The notes under the pieces: model-generated
What the model was told of the DNA's origin: nothing
Seen by the model: the letters and a program-made list of their open reading frames with translations, nothing else
The model's database searches: none
Program-made: the position numbers and the translations under genes
DNA from: Streptomyces toxytricini
GTDB taxonomy: Bacteria > Actinomycetota > Actinomycetes > Streptomycetales > Streptomycetaceae
Length of the DNA stretch: 64,000 nt
Assembly (NCBI RefSeq): GCF_014649915.1
Contig: NZ_BMTY01000007.1
Span: 124,001-188,000, forward strand
Direction of reading: 5' to 3'
Shown: positions 55,173 to 63,590 of the stretch, piece by piece
Layout of the letters: each line of letters begins with the position of its first letter
How positions within the stretch are numbered: the stretch's first letter is position 1

Positions 55173-55846
55173 GTGTCCCACCGCAGCGCCCGACTGACCG
55201 TTCACGGCAGGCGGATCCTGGCCGAGCGTGTTCTCGCCGGGCGGCCGGATGCTCATGCGGATGCAGAAACGGGCGCGTCCCGCCCGGCTGCCCACCCGCG
55301 GGTCCGCCGCCGACGGTCCGAGGGCCTGCCGGGCCGGCCGGCCGGCCCGGCAGGCCCCCGACAACCTTGCACCCCGGCCACGGTCGGGGCCCGGGGCTGC
55401 CGCCTGCGGATCGACCGCGAGCTCGGGCCCGCCCGCACGGGACCGGTCCCCGGCCTGCCCTCCTCGACGGTCCGCCGGATCCCGGTCCGCCACGGCATCA
55501 GCCGCCTCGCCGTGCTCGACCGGCCCACCGGTGGGGCCGTCCGCCGCTGACGGGACCGGCCGGGCGAGCGAGGTGCTCGGCGGCATCCCCGTCGGCGGCG
55601 GCCGGCGGACAGTGGGCCGCACGGCCGACGACCCCGACAGGCAGGTCCTCACGAGCCGGCGCAAGAGCAGCACGCCGGTGATCGGCTCCGGCTGAATCCG
55701 CTCCGCCCCCGACACACGCCGCCCGGCCTGCAGCGAAGTCCCCACCGACGAACGCCGGGACGCCTCCACCGCCTTCCGGACCCGGGCTCAGGCCTTCTCC
55801 ACCCCGGCATCACCGCCGAACGAACCGTCACTTGGTATGGACCTGT
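55173..55846 (+). pseudogene. decayed IS481-family transposase
   Basis: The first 125 codons stay open and read like the N-terminus of IS481 transposases: VSHRSARLTVHGRRILAERV, then ELGPARTGPVPGLPSSTV and GISRLAVLDRPTGG. After the stop at 55550, homologous pieces continue in other frames: LGGIPVGGG near 55584, then TDERRDASTAFRTRAQAF near 55750, then GITAERTVTWYG near 55806. At least two frameshifts and loss of the DDE core segments make it non-functional. Target repeats are not resolved. It marks the left edge of the exoenzyme island. Confidence 0.8.
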
Positions 55847-55881
55847 CAAACGCAGTGGGCTAGCGTGGCGCCGAGATTCCC

Positions 55882-55895
55882 TGAGAGCGCTCTCA
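55882..55895. promoter_or_regulatory. LacI-type operator upstream of S1 protease
   Basis: TGAGAGCGCTCTCA, a perfect 14-bp palindrome, similar in form to CebR/CelR sites (TGGGAGCGCTCCCA) but with A/T at position 3. It lies 15-28 bp downstream of a -10-like TAGCGT (55861-55866), a repressor-block position. A near-identical site precedes the GH16 gene. Confidence 0.75.
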
Positions 55896-55926
55896 GACAT
55901 CGGTCCCCCACACCCCAGGAGGTCTC

Positions 55927-57078
55927 GTGAAGCACACCACCCCCTTACGCGCCGCCGTCGCCGCCCTGCTCCTCACCGTCGGCCTGGGCGCCGCCCACGC
56001 CGGCGCGGCGAGCGCCGCCCCGCTTCTGGAACCCTCGGCAGCGCCGTCCGCCTCGGCCGGACTGCTCGACGCGATGCGCCGGGACCTCGGGCTCACCGCT
56101 TCCGGGGCCGAGGAACGGCTGCGCGCGGAGAAGGCCGCCGCGGCCCTGGAGGGGACCGCACGGCAGGCCGCGGGCGGCGCGTACGGCGGCTCGTGGTTCG
56201 AGCCGTCCACCGGCCGGCTCGTCGTCGCGGTGACCGACCGCGCGGAGGAGTCCGAACTGCGGGCACTGGGCGCCGACACCCGCCTCGTCCGGCACAGCGC
56301 CGCCGCGCTGGACAGCGCCAAAGCGCGCCTGGACACGCTGGGCGCGCCCGCCGGGGTGGCCGGCTGGCACGTCGACCCGCGGGCCAACAGCGTCGTCGTC
56401 ACGGTCGTGCGCACGGAGCGGGAGGCCCCCGCCGTACGGGCCTTCGTCGACCGGGCGCGGGCCGGCGGCCCCGTCACCGTCGCCGAGACGGCGCAGGCGC
56501 CCCGTACGTACGCCGCGGGCACCGTCGGCGGCGACCCGTACTACACCGGCAACGTCCGCTGTTCGATCGGCTTCTCCGTGCACGGCGGCTTCGTGACGGC
56601 CGGGCACTGCGGGCGGGCGGGGGCCGCCGTGCGCGGCTGGGACGGGTCCGCGATGGGCACCTTCCGGGGGTCGTCGTTCCCCGGCGACGACTACGCCTAC
56701 GTCGGCATCCACAGCGGCTGGTGGACCGTACCGGTGGTGCTCGGCTGGGGCGCCGTCCCGGACCAACTGGTACGCGGCTCCGCCGAGGCACCCGTGGGCG
56801 CCTCGGTCTGCCGGTCGGGGTCCACGACGCACTGGCGCTGCGGCACCGTCCTCGCCAAGAACGAGACCGTCAACTACAGCCAGGGCGCCGTCCACCAGAT
56901 GACGAAGACCAGCGTCTGCGCCGAGGGGGGCGACTCCGGCGGCTCGTTCCTCAGCGGGGACCAGGCCCAGGGCGTCACCTCCGGCGGGTGGGGCAACTGC
57001 TCGTCCGGCGGCCAGACGTGGTTCCAGCCGGTCAACGAAATCCTCGGACGCTACGGCCTGACGCTGCACACCGCCTGA
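55927..57078 (+). CDS. secreted S1E serine protease (alpha-lytic/streptogrisin type)
   Basis: 383 aa. Signal peptide (LRAAVAALLLTVGLGAAHAGAASA), then an alpha-lytic-type propeptide (about 42-195), then a mature chymotrypsin-like domain starting near TYAAGTVGGDPYY. Catalytic triad: H227 (FVTAGHCG), D255 (PGDDYAYV), S337 (EGGDSGGS). Cys pairs are as in streptogrisins. GTG 55927 follows AGGAGG. Codon 7 is TTA (55945-55947), the bldA-dependent leucine codon, so expression may be tied to development. Promoter side adjoins the IS481 remnant and a LacI-type operator. Confidence 0.92.
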   Translation: MKHTTPLRAAVAALLLTVGLGAAHAGAASAAPLLEPSAAPSASAGLLDAMRRDLGLTASGAEERLRAEKAAAALEGTARQAAGGAYGGSWFEPSTGRLVVAVTDRAEESELRALGADTRLVRHSAAALDSAKARLDTLGAPAGVAGWHVDPRANSVVVTVVRTEREAPAVRAFVDRARAGGPVTVAETAQAPRTYAAGTVGGDPYYTGNVRCSIGFSVHGGFVTAGHCGRAGAAVRGWDGSAMGTFRGSSFPGDDYAYVGIHSGWWTVPVVLGWGAVPDQLVRGSAEAPVGASVCRSGSTTHWRCGTVLAKNETVNYSQGAVHQMTKTSVCAEGGDSGGSFLSGDQAQGVTSGGWGNCSSGGQTWFQPVNEILGRYGLTLHTA

Positions 57079-57103
57079 CCCCGCACCCGCCCGAGGTCGG
57101 CGC

Positions 57104-57122
57104 GGTGCCGGGCGCCGGCACC
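57104..57122 (+). terminator. hairpin after S1 protease
   Basis: GGTGCCGG / CCGGCACC, 8-bp stem with a 3-nt loop, 26 nt after the stop. Confidence 0.5.
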
Positions 57123-57513
57123 CGGGAGGACCCCGTCGCCCGGCTTCCCGCACGGGGCCGGCGGCGCTGCTCGTCGAGGCGTCCGGTGTCGCGGACCGAT
57201 GCCGGTGCACCGGTCGACGGGCCGCGGCGCCGGACGCCCCTGCATGAACGAGGAACCGCCGGCGGGGGCCGTGCGCGGCCGGGAGCACGCGGTCCGGGCA
57301 CCCGCGCGAGCACCCGCAGCGGCCGTCCTGCCGCACGATCATGCGGCGCTCCGCTGACACCCCCTCTGCATCAAGCCGGCCTTAAGAGATCGTTAAGCCG
57401 AAGACAAGACGAGAAAACCGCAGGTCAGAGGTGTGTGAGGACGGACGTCCGGCGTTGCCGTGACGGTTGTCCCTCCGTGATACTCACTGCCTCGGGTGAC
57501 ATTGCGTCACGTT

Positions 57514-57527
57514 TGAGAGCGCTCTCG
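57514..57527. promoter_or_regulatory. LacI-type operator upstream of GH16 gene
   Basis: TGAGAGCGCTCTCG, sharing 13 of 14 bases with the site at 55882 and the full GAGAGCGCTCTC core. Confidence 0.7.
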
Positions 57528-57597
57528 CACCCCTCCGTCGTTCTTGACGGCTCGCCCGGCCTGGCCCCCTTCTCCTCCCCCACCCAGACAAGGAACC

Positions 57598-58863
57598 ATG
57601 CCCATGGCTGCTGCTCATCGCGCACGCCGCCGCTCTGCCGGCGCAGTGGTGCTCCTCGTGACCACCGCACTGGTCGCGGCGGTGCTCATGTCCTTCAGCC
57701 GTTCGGTCGCCCCGCACGCCGGCGCCGCAGCCGTCGCGCAGACCTGGTCCGACGAGTTCGACGGCCCGGCCGGCCGCGCTCCCGACCCCGCCAAGTGGAC
57801 GCTGGAGACAGGTGGTTCGGGCTTCGGCAACCGCGAGCTGCAGTACTACACCAACAGCACCTCGAACGCCGCGCTCGACGGCCAGGGCAACCTCGTCATC
57901 ACCGCGCGGAAGAACACCGACGCCGGCCTCGGCTGCTGGTACGGGCAGTGCCGGTACACCTCGGCCCGGCTGAACACCGCCAAGACCTTCACCCAGGCGT
58001 ACGGCCGCTTCGAGGCCCGCATCAAAATCCCGCGCGGCCAGGGCGTCTGGCCCGCCTTCTGGATGCTCGGCAACGACCTCGGCAGCGTGGGCTGGCCGGG
58101 CAGCGGCGAGATCGACATCATGGAGAACATCGGCCGAGAACCCCACACCGTGCACGGTACGGTGCACGGCCCCGGCTACTCCGGAGCGGGCGGCCTCGGC
58201 GCCGCGTACAGCCTGCCCGGCGGCCGTGCCTTCGCCGACGACTTCCACGTGTTCGCCGTCGACTGGAGCCCGAACTCCCTCGTCTGGTCGGTGGACGGCA
58301 CCCCGTACAAGACCCTCACGCCGGCCGACACCGGCGGCAACAAGTGGGTCTTCGACCACCCGTTCTTCCTCATCCTCAACCTGGCGGTCGGCGGGGACTG
58401 GCCCGGCAGCCCGGACGCCTCCACGTCCTTCCCGCAGACGATGACCGTCGACTATGTCCGCGCCTCCTCCGCCGACGCCCCCGCCGCACGCCCGATCCGC
58501 GGCATCGGCGGCATGTGCGTCGACGTCGCCGGCGGCTCCGACGCCGACCGCACCCCCATCCAGCTGCACGACTGCACCGGCAGCGCGGCCCAGCAGTGGG
58601 CCCTCGGAGGCGACGGCACCGTCCGCGCCCTCGGCAAGTGCCTGGACGTCGCGGGCGGCTCCACCGCCGACGGCGCCGTCGTCCAGCTCTACACCTGCAA
58701 CGGCACCAATGCCCAGAAGTGGACGCACACCGCCGCCGGTGACCTCACCAACACCGGTGCGGACAAGTGCCTGGACGCCAAGGGCAACTCCTCCGCCGAC
58801 GGCACCCGGTTGCAGACCTGGACCTGCACCGGCGCCGCCAACCAGAAGTGGACGGTCGGCTGA
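57598..58863 (+). CDS. secreted GH16 beta-1,3-glucanase with ricin-B (CBM13) module
   Basis: 421 aa. Signal peptide/anchor about 13-46, GH16 domain about 47-290 with the catalytic motif GEIDIMENIG (E171, D173, E176) and SFWMLG-type AFWMLGND. A C-terminal ricin-type trefoil lectin (about 298-421) has QQW, QKW and QKW motifs. Cleaves beta-1,3- or mixed-linkage glucans (laminarin, fungal wall). ATG 57598 after AAGGAA; ATG 57604 possible. Followed 108 nt later by GH64, likely same transcript. Confidence 0.93.
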   Translation: MPMAAAHRARRRSAGAVVLLVTTALVAAVLMSFSRSVAPHAGAAAVAQTWSDEFDGPAGRAPDPAKWTLETGGSGFGNRELQYYTNSTSNAALDGQGNLVITARKNTDAGLGCWYGQCRYTSARLNTAKTFTQAYGRFEARIKIPRGQGVWPAFWMLGNDLGSVGWPGSGEIDIMENIGREPHTVHGTVHGPGYSGAGGLGAAYSLPGGRAFADDFHVFAVDWSPNSLVWSVDGTPYKTLTPADTGGNKWVFDHPFFLILNLAVGGDWPGSPDASTSFPQTMTVDYVRASSADAPAARPIRGIGGMCVDVAGGSDADRTPIQLHDCTGSAAQQWALGGDGTVRALGKCLDVAGGSTADGAVVQLYTCNGTNAQKWTHTAAGDLTNTGADKCLDAKGNSSADGTRLQTWTCTGAANQKWTVG

Positions 58864-58971
58864 CCCACCAGCCGCCGTTCTCCGTTCCCCCTTCCTCCCC
58901 CCTTTCCCCTCTCCCCCGCCCCTGCGTTCGGCCGCTCCCCCGCCCGACCTCACGTAGAACGGACCCCCACC

Positions 58972-60660
58972 GTGACGGCTCGCCACCGACGAACCATGTC
59001 CCGTAGAAATCTCCTCGCCGCGACAGCGGGCCTGGGCCTGGCCGTACCCGCCGCGGCGGCCTGGCTCGAGATGAACGCCAACGCGTCCACCACCACCACG
59101 CTCCCCCTGGACCTGGTGAACACCACCGGCAACAACACGGTGTACGCGTACGTGCTCGGCCGTGACCCCGCGGCCGGCGGCACCTGGGCCTTCATCCGGG
59201 CCGACGGCTCCGGCCTGTACCACCCGCCGGCTCCGGCCGGCGACCAGACCCCGCTCGGGGTCGACTGCGCCATCCCGCTGGGCGCGTCCGGCGCCGGGGC
59301 GCGGAGGGTGACGCTGCCGCGCCTGGACAGCGGCCGCATCTACTTCTCCGTCGGCGCGAAGCTCACCTTCCTGGTGAACCGCGGCGGCGGTCTGGCCCTG
59401 CCGTCGGTGAGCAACCCTTCCGACCCCAACGCCGACGTCGTCCACGACTTCTGTGAGTTCACCTTCAACAGCGACCAGTTGTACGCCAACATCACGTTCG
59501 TCGACATGGTCTCGCTGCCGATCGCCTTCCGACTGGAGACCGGCCAAGGCACCCAGACGGTACACGGGCTGCCCGCCGACGGACTGTCCCGGGTCGCCGC
59601 CGCGCTGCGGGCCCAGTCCGCCGCCGACGGCAGCGACTGGAGCCGGCTGGTCGTCACCGCGGGCGGCCGCGACGTGCGCGTACTCAGCCCCAACCTGGCG
59701 ATCCGCGGCAACAGCGCCTTGTTCCGGGGCTACTTCGACGGCTACGTGGACGAGGTGTGGAACAAGTACCGCTCCACCGACCTGCGCATCGACACCCAGT
59801 TCACCTGGGGAACCGTCACCGGGCGGGTGAACGGCGACGTCCTCGCCTTCCCCGGAGTCGGCAGCTTCGCCAAGCCGTCCACCCTTTCGATCTTCTCCTG
59901 CAGCGACGCGCCCTTCACCACGGGCAACGACCTGATGGGCAATCTCAGCGCACGCCTCGCCGCAGCCTTCAACCGCACCACCCTGCTGGACAACCCCCAC
60001 CAGCCGACCGCCGAGAAGCCCGCCGCCTTCTACACCCGGCCGCGCACCAACCACTACGCCCGCATCCTGCACGGCACCACCCCCGACCATCTCGGGTACG
60101 CCTTCCCGTACGACGACGTGCACCCGGCCGGCGTCGACTTCGAGGGCAAGGTGCAGTCCGGCACCCCCGGCCGCTGGACCATCACGGTCGGCGGCGTGGC
60201 CGGCGGGGGCACACCGGCCCCGACGCCGACCGCCACAGCACCGGGCGGCGGAGTCAGTGCCTTCACCACCATCCAGGCCGAGGCGTTCAGTGCCCAGTCC
60301 GGAGCCCGGGTCGGGGCCTGCTCCGACGGCGGCGGCGGATCCGCCGTCGGCCATCTGTCCAACGGCGACTGGCTCAAGTTCTCGGCCGTCGCCTTCGGCT
60401 CCACCGGCGCCACCCGCTTCGACGCCCGCGTCGCCTCGGGGGCCGCCGGCGGAGTCAGCGGCCTGGTCCAGGTCCGGCTCGGCAGCCCGACGGCGAGCCC
60501 GGTCGGCGGCTTCGCCGTCGCCAACACCGGCGGCTGGCAGGCCTGGCGCACCGTCCCCGCCGACATCCGCCGCACCACCGGAACCCACGACGTCTATCTG
60601 ACCTTCGACAGCGGCCAGTCCTCCGACTTCGTCAACGTCAACTGGTTCTCCTTCGCCTAG
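58972..60660 (+). CDS. secreted GH64 beta-1,3-glucanase with CBM6
   Basis: 562 aa. Tat-like signal (SRRNLLAATAGLGLAVPAAAA), GH64 domain about 40-410 with E162 (DFCEFTF) and D178 (TFVDMVSLP), 16 apart as in the S. matensis laminaripentaose-producing enzyme. A Pro/Thr linker and C-terminal CBM6 (about 425-562; IQAEAFSAQSG, LSNGDWLKF) follow. Releases laminaripentaose from beta-1,3-glucan. GTG 58972 or ATG 58996 may be the start. The TAG stop is formed by the CTAG at the end of the downstream MITE. Confidence 0.93.
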   Translation: MTARHRRTMSRRNLLAATAGLGLAVPAAAAWLEMNANASTTTTLPLDLVNTTGNNTVYAYVLGRDPAAGGTWAFIRADGSGLYHPPAPAGDQTPLGVDCAIPLGASGAGARRVTLPRLDSGRIYFSVGAKLTFLVNRGGGLALPSVSNPSDPNADVVHDFCEFTFNSDQLYANITFVDMVSLPIAFRLETGQGTQTVHGLPADGLSRVAAALRAQSAADGSDWSRLVVTAGGRDVRVLSPNLAIRGNSALFRGYFDGYVDEVWNKYRSTDLRIDTQFTWGTVTGRVNGDVLAFPGVGSFAKPSTLSIFSCSDAPFTTGNDLMGNLSARLAAAFNRTTLLDNPHQPTAEKPAAFYTRPRTNHYARILHGTTPDHLGYAFPYDDVHPAGVDFEGKVQSGTPGRWTITVGGVAGGGTPAPTPTATAPGGGVSAFTTIQAEAFSAQSGARVGACSDGGGGSAVGHLSNGDWLKFSAVAFGSTGATRFDARVASGAAGGVSGLVQVRLGSPTASPVGGFAVANTGGWQAWRTVPADIRRTTGTHDVYLTFDSGQSSDFVNVNWFSFA

Positions 60661-60835
60661 GGCCTGTCGTCAAATTCCTGTCGTCACCCGGAGGGCGGCC
60701 CCGCGGCGTTTGGTGCGTGCTCTCGGCGTGCCGGGCGGAAGCCCGCGTACTGGACGTACTCGGGCTTTCGCCCGGTGCGGCGAGAGCGCGTGCCAGGCGC
60801 CGCGGGGCAGGCGGGAGTTTGACGACAGGCCCTAG
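60657..60835. mobile_element. 179-bp foldback MITE with perfect 18-bp terminal inverted repeats
   Basis: The ends CTAGGGCCTGTCGTCAAA and its exact reverse complement flank a non-coding body whose two halves pair almost throughout (for example GCCCCGCGGCG, GCTCTCG, CCGGGCG, AAGCCCG with their complements around a centre near 60758). CTAG at both ends fits a CTAG/TA target duplication as made by some IS5-group (IS427-like) elements. CCTGTCGTCA recurs just inside the left end. No coding capacity. Confidence 0.85.
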
Positions 60836-60890
60836 CCGGGCGGATCGCCGACCGGTGGCCGGATTCCGACGCCGACCGCGGAGACGGAAC

Positions 60891-61499
60891 CTAGGCCTCC
60901 CGCCGGCCGGGCAGCACCGGGTCGGCCTCGGTCTCCGGCACGTCCGGGGTCGTGGCCGCCGGGGCCTTGCGGGGCCAGATCCAGTACGTGGCGGCGACGA
61001 TGCCGTGGATGACGACCGCGCGCAGGGCGCCGAACTGCCAGCCGCGCAGGCTGGAGGTGTCGCCCGCGTCGCCGACGTAGAGGACCGCAGCCTCCAGCAG
61101 GGCGAGGGCGACGGCGCCGGCGGCCACGGTCCGCAGCCACAGCTTCGCCTCGTGGCGGGCGCGCTCACGGCCGTACTTCGGGCCCGGCGGCTTGGGGCCG
61201 CCGGCGAAGCGGTGGGCGGCGTGCCGGTCGAGCCACTTCACGGTGTAGTGGCCGAATCCCACTGTGTAGCCGATGTAGAGGGCGGCGAGGCCGTGCTTCC
61301 AGGACGGCTCCCCGCCGTTCTTGAGGTCCATCGTGGAGACCACCAGCAGCACCAGCTCCAGCAGTGGCTCGCACAGCAGGACGGCCGCCCCGAGCCGGGG
61401 CATCTTCGCGAGGTAGCGCAAGGCGAGGCCGGCGGCGAGCAGCACCCAGAAGCCCACCTCGCAGGCGACGATCAGGGCGACGAGCACGGGTTTCTCCAT
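60891..61499 (-). CDS. integral membrane protein of unknown function
   Basis: 202 aa with about five hydrophobic helices (VLVALIVACEVGFWVLLAAGLAL; LGAAVLLCEPLLELVLLVVSTMDL; LYIGYTVGFGHYTVKWL; TVAAGAVALALLEAAVLYVG; GALRAVVIHGIVAATYWIW) and a charged C-tail. No domain recognised; it looks like a conserved actinobacterial transmembrane family. ATG 61499 lacks an obvious Shine-Dalgarno. Divergent from the histidine kinase. Confidence 0.75.
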   Translation of the reverse strand: MEKPVLVALIVACEVGFWVLLAAGLALRYLAKMPRLGAAVLLCEPLLELVLLVVSTMDLKNGGEPSWKHGLAALYIGYTVGFGHYTVKWLDRHAAHRFAGGPKPPGPKYGRERARHEAKLWLRTVAAGAVALALLEAAVLYVGDAGDTSSLRGWQFGALRAVVIHGIVAATYWIWPRKAPAATTPDVPETEADPVLPGRREA

Positions 61500-61687
61500 T
61501 CGCTGGGGGTTCGGCGGTGCGGCGGCCGACGACCGCCCCGCACCTGGTCCCAGCCTCTCCCGCGATCCGCCCCGCTTCGTCGTCTGCGCAGGTGAACCGG
61601 GACTGCATCCTTCGGTGTAGTGGACCGCCCCGGGCGATACGCCCCTGCGGCGAGGCCCCCGGGCCCCGCAGCGTGTTGGATGGGACC

Positions 61688-62908
61688 GTGACCGCAACCG
61701 AGGCCCCGGCCGACCCCGAGCGGACCCGCCGCATCCCCCGCCCCCACCGCGACGACGTGCTCCTCGCGGTGGTCAGCGTGCTCGGCGGGCTGCTGCTGTG
61801 GTCGCTCGGCATCTACACCACGAACAACCGCCACTTCTTCCCGCCCTGGGCGGCCCTGGTCCCGCTGCTGGTGATCGGCCCGATGGAGCTGGTGCGCCGC
61901 AGCTGCCCGCACCTCATCATGGCCGTCGGCACCCTCGCCGTGATCGCTGACCAGTTCACCGTGGGCAACTTCGGCACCATCATGATCTTCACGGACCTGG
62001 TGTACGCGGCCGCCCTCTACGGAAAGCCCCCGATGGCCCGGCGGCTGCCGGTCTCGACCGGCCTGGTCACCGTGGCCGTGACGATCATCGCCGTGGCCTG
62101 GTTCCGCACCCCGCAGGCGCTGATGATCGGCGTGGTCACCGGCATCGTCAGCTTCGGACCGGCGCTGACGGGCGCGACCCTGCGCAACCACCGCGAGGCC
62201 GCGGTCGCCGCCCGCCTGCGCGCGGAGCAGACGGCGCTGCTGGCCGAAATGGACCGCAGCCAGGCCGTGGTCGCCGAGCGGGCGCGGATGGCCCGCGAGC
62301 TGCACGACATGGTGGCCAACCACCTGTCCGCGATCGCCATCCACTCCACGGCGGCCCTCTCCATCGACTCCCCCGCGACGAGCCGCGAGGCCCTCGGGGT
62401 GATCCGCGAGAACAGCGTGCAGGGGCTGGCCGAAATGCGCCGGCTGATCGGGCTGCTGCGGGACGCGGGCGCGGAGCAGGAAGCCGTCGCGACCCCCACC
62501 CTGGACGGGCTCGACGCCCTCGTGGCGCAGGCCCGCGTCAACGGCCGGGGCAGCGGGCTGGAGTTCGAGCTGTGCGACGAGCGGCGGCCCGGGCCGGATC
62601 CGCTGCCGGCCCCCGTGGAGCTGGCGGCGTACCGGATCGTCCAGGAGTCGCTCACCAACGCCCTCAAGCACGCGGCCCCCGGCACCGTACGGGTCCGTGT
62701 GGCCCGCACCGGCGGGCTGCTGACGGTGGCGGTCGAGTCGCCCTGCGCCGACCGGCCCCCGCGCCGCGCCCCGGGCTCCGGGGCCGGCCTGGTCGGCATG
62801 CGGGAGCGGACGGAGCTGTTGGGCGGGGAGTTCACGGCGGGCCGCGAGGGCCCGCTCTGGCGGGTGCGGGCGGTCCTGCCCGCGGAGGAGAAGGCGGTGA
62901 CCGGGTGA
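61688..62908 (+). CDS. NarL-type sensor histidine kinase
   Basis: 406 aa. About four to five N-terminal membrane helices (24-160), little extracellular sequence, then HisKA_3 with H206 in ARMARELHDMVANHLSAIAIHS and an HATPase domain (QESLTNALKHA N-box; GSGAGLVGMRER). Senses an unknown, perhaps membrane-borne, signal and phosphorylates the next gene's product. GTG 61688 is 6 nt after TTGGAT; the long upstream open frame looks non-coding. Stop overlaps the regulator GTG (GTGA). Confidence 0.9.
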   Translation: MTATEAPADPERTRRIPRPHRDDVLLAVVSVLGGLLLWSLGIYTTNNRHFFPPWAALVPLLVIGPMELVRRSCPHLIMAVGTLAVIADQFTVGNFGTIMIFTDLVYAAALYGKPPMARRLPVSTGLVTVAVTIIAVAWFRTPQALMIGVVTGIVSFGPALTGATLRNHREAAVAARLRAEQTALLAEMDRSQAVVAERARMARELHDMVANHLSAIAIHSTAALSIDSPATSREALGVIRENSVQGLAEMRRLIGLLRDAGAEQEAVATPTLDGLDALVAQARVNGRGSGLEFELCDERRPGPDPLPAPVELAAYRIVQESLTNALKHAAPGTVRVRVARTGGLLTVAVESPCADRPPRRAPGSGAGLVGMRERTELLGGEFTAGREGPLWRVRAVLPAEEKAVTG

Positions 62909-63558
62909 CCATCCGGGTGGTGGTGGCGGAGGACCAGAGCGCGGTGCGCGCGGGACTGGTGCTGATCCTGCGCAGCGCGGGCGACGTCGAGGTCGTCGGC
63001 GAGGCCGCGGACGGCGAGGCGGCGGTGCGGCTGGCCCGGGAGCTCCGCCCGGACCTCGTCCTCATGGACGTGCAGATGCCCCGGCTCGACGGGGTGTCGG
63101 CGACGCGGCAGGTGGTGTCCGAGGGCCTCGCCGACGTCCTGGTCCTGACGACCTTCGACCTCGACGAGTACGTCTTCGGGGCGCTGCGCGCGGGCGCGGC
63201 CGGCTTCCTGCTGAAGAACGCGGACGCGGCCGAGCTGATCGCCGGCGTGCGGACCGTGGCGCGCGGCGAGGGGCTGATCTCCCCGGCGGTGACCAGGCGC
63301 CTGATCGCCGAGTTCGCGGCGCCGCGGAAGGCGGAGGCCGCCGTTGCGCCGGAGCGTGCCGCGGCGGTGGAGTCCCTGACGCGCAGGGAGCGCGAGGTGC
63401 TGGGTTGCCTCGGGGAGGGCCTGTCGAACGCGGAGATCGCGGTACGGCTGTCGATGGCCGAGGCGACGGTGAAGACGCACGTGAGCAGGCTGCTGGGCAA
63501 GCTGGAACTGCGCAGCCGGGTGCAAGCGGCGGTCCTCGCCCGGGAGCTGGGGCTCTAG
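62905..63558 (+). CDS. NarL/FixJ response regulator
   Basis: 217 aa. Receiver with acidic pocket (VVVAEDQSAVRAG), phospho-acceptor D55 in LVLMDVQMPRLDG and K104 in FLLKNADA; LuxR-type HTH from about 153 (LTRREREVLGCLGEGLSNAEIAVRLSMAEATVKTHVSRLLGKL). Cognate of the overlapping kinase. Targets unknown. Confidence 0.93.
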   Translation: MTIRVVVAEDQSAVRAGLVLILRSAGDVEVVGEAADGEAAVRLARELRPDLVLMDVQMPRLDGVSATRQVVSEGLADVLVLTTFDLDEYVFGALRAGAAGFLLKNADAAELIAGVRTVARGEGLISPAVTRRLIAEFAAPRKAEAAVAPERAAAVESLTRREREVLGCLGEGLSNAEIAVRLSMAEATVKTHVSRLLGKLELRSRVQAAVLARELGL

Positions 63559-63577
63559 CGCCCCTCCAACTCGGTTG

Positions 63578-63589
63578 TGGTCTGGACCT
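63578..63589. promoter_or_regulatory. DasR-type (dre) site 1
   Basis: TGGTCTGGACCT, close to the chitinase direct-repeat/DasR consensus TGGTCTAGACCA. Upstream of the -35. Confidence 0.65.
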
Positions 63590-63590
63590 C

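Larger units (their letters stand above)
57079..57597. other. 519-bp intergenic region before GH16 gene
   Basis: No gene is seen. It contains the protease terminator candidate (57104-57122), two TTAAG copies in CTTAAGAGATCGTTAAG near 57383, a possible -10 TACTCA at 57481-57486, and the LacI-type operator at 57514-57527. Confidence 0.5.
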
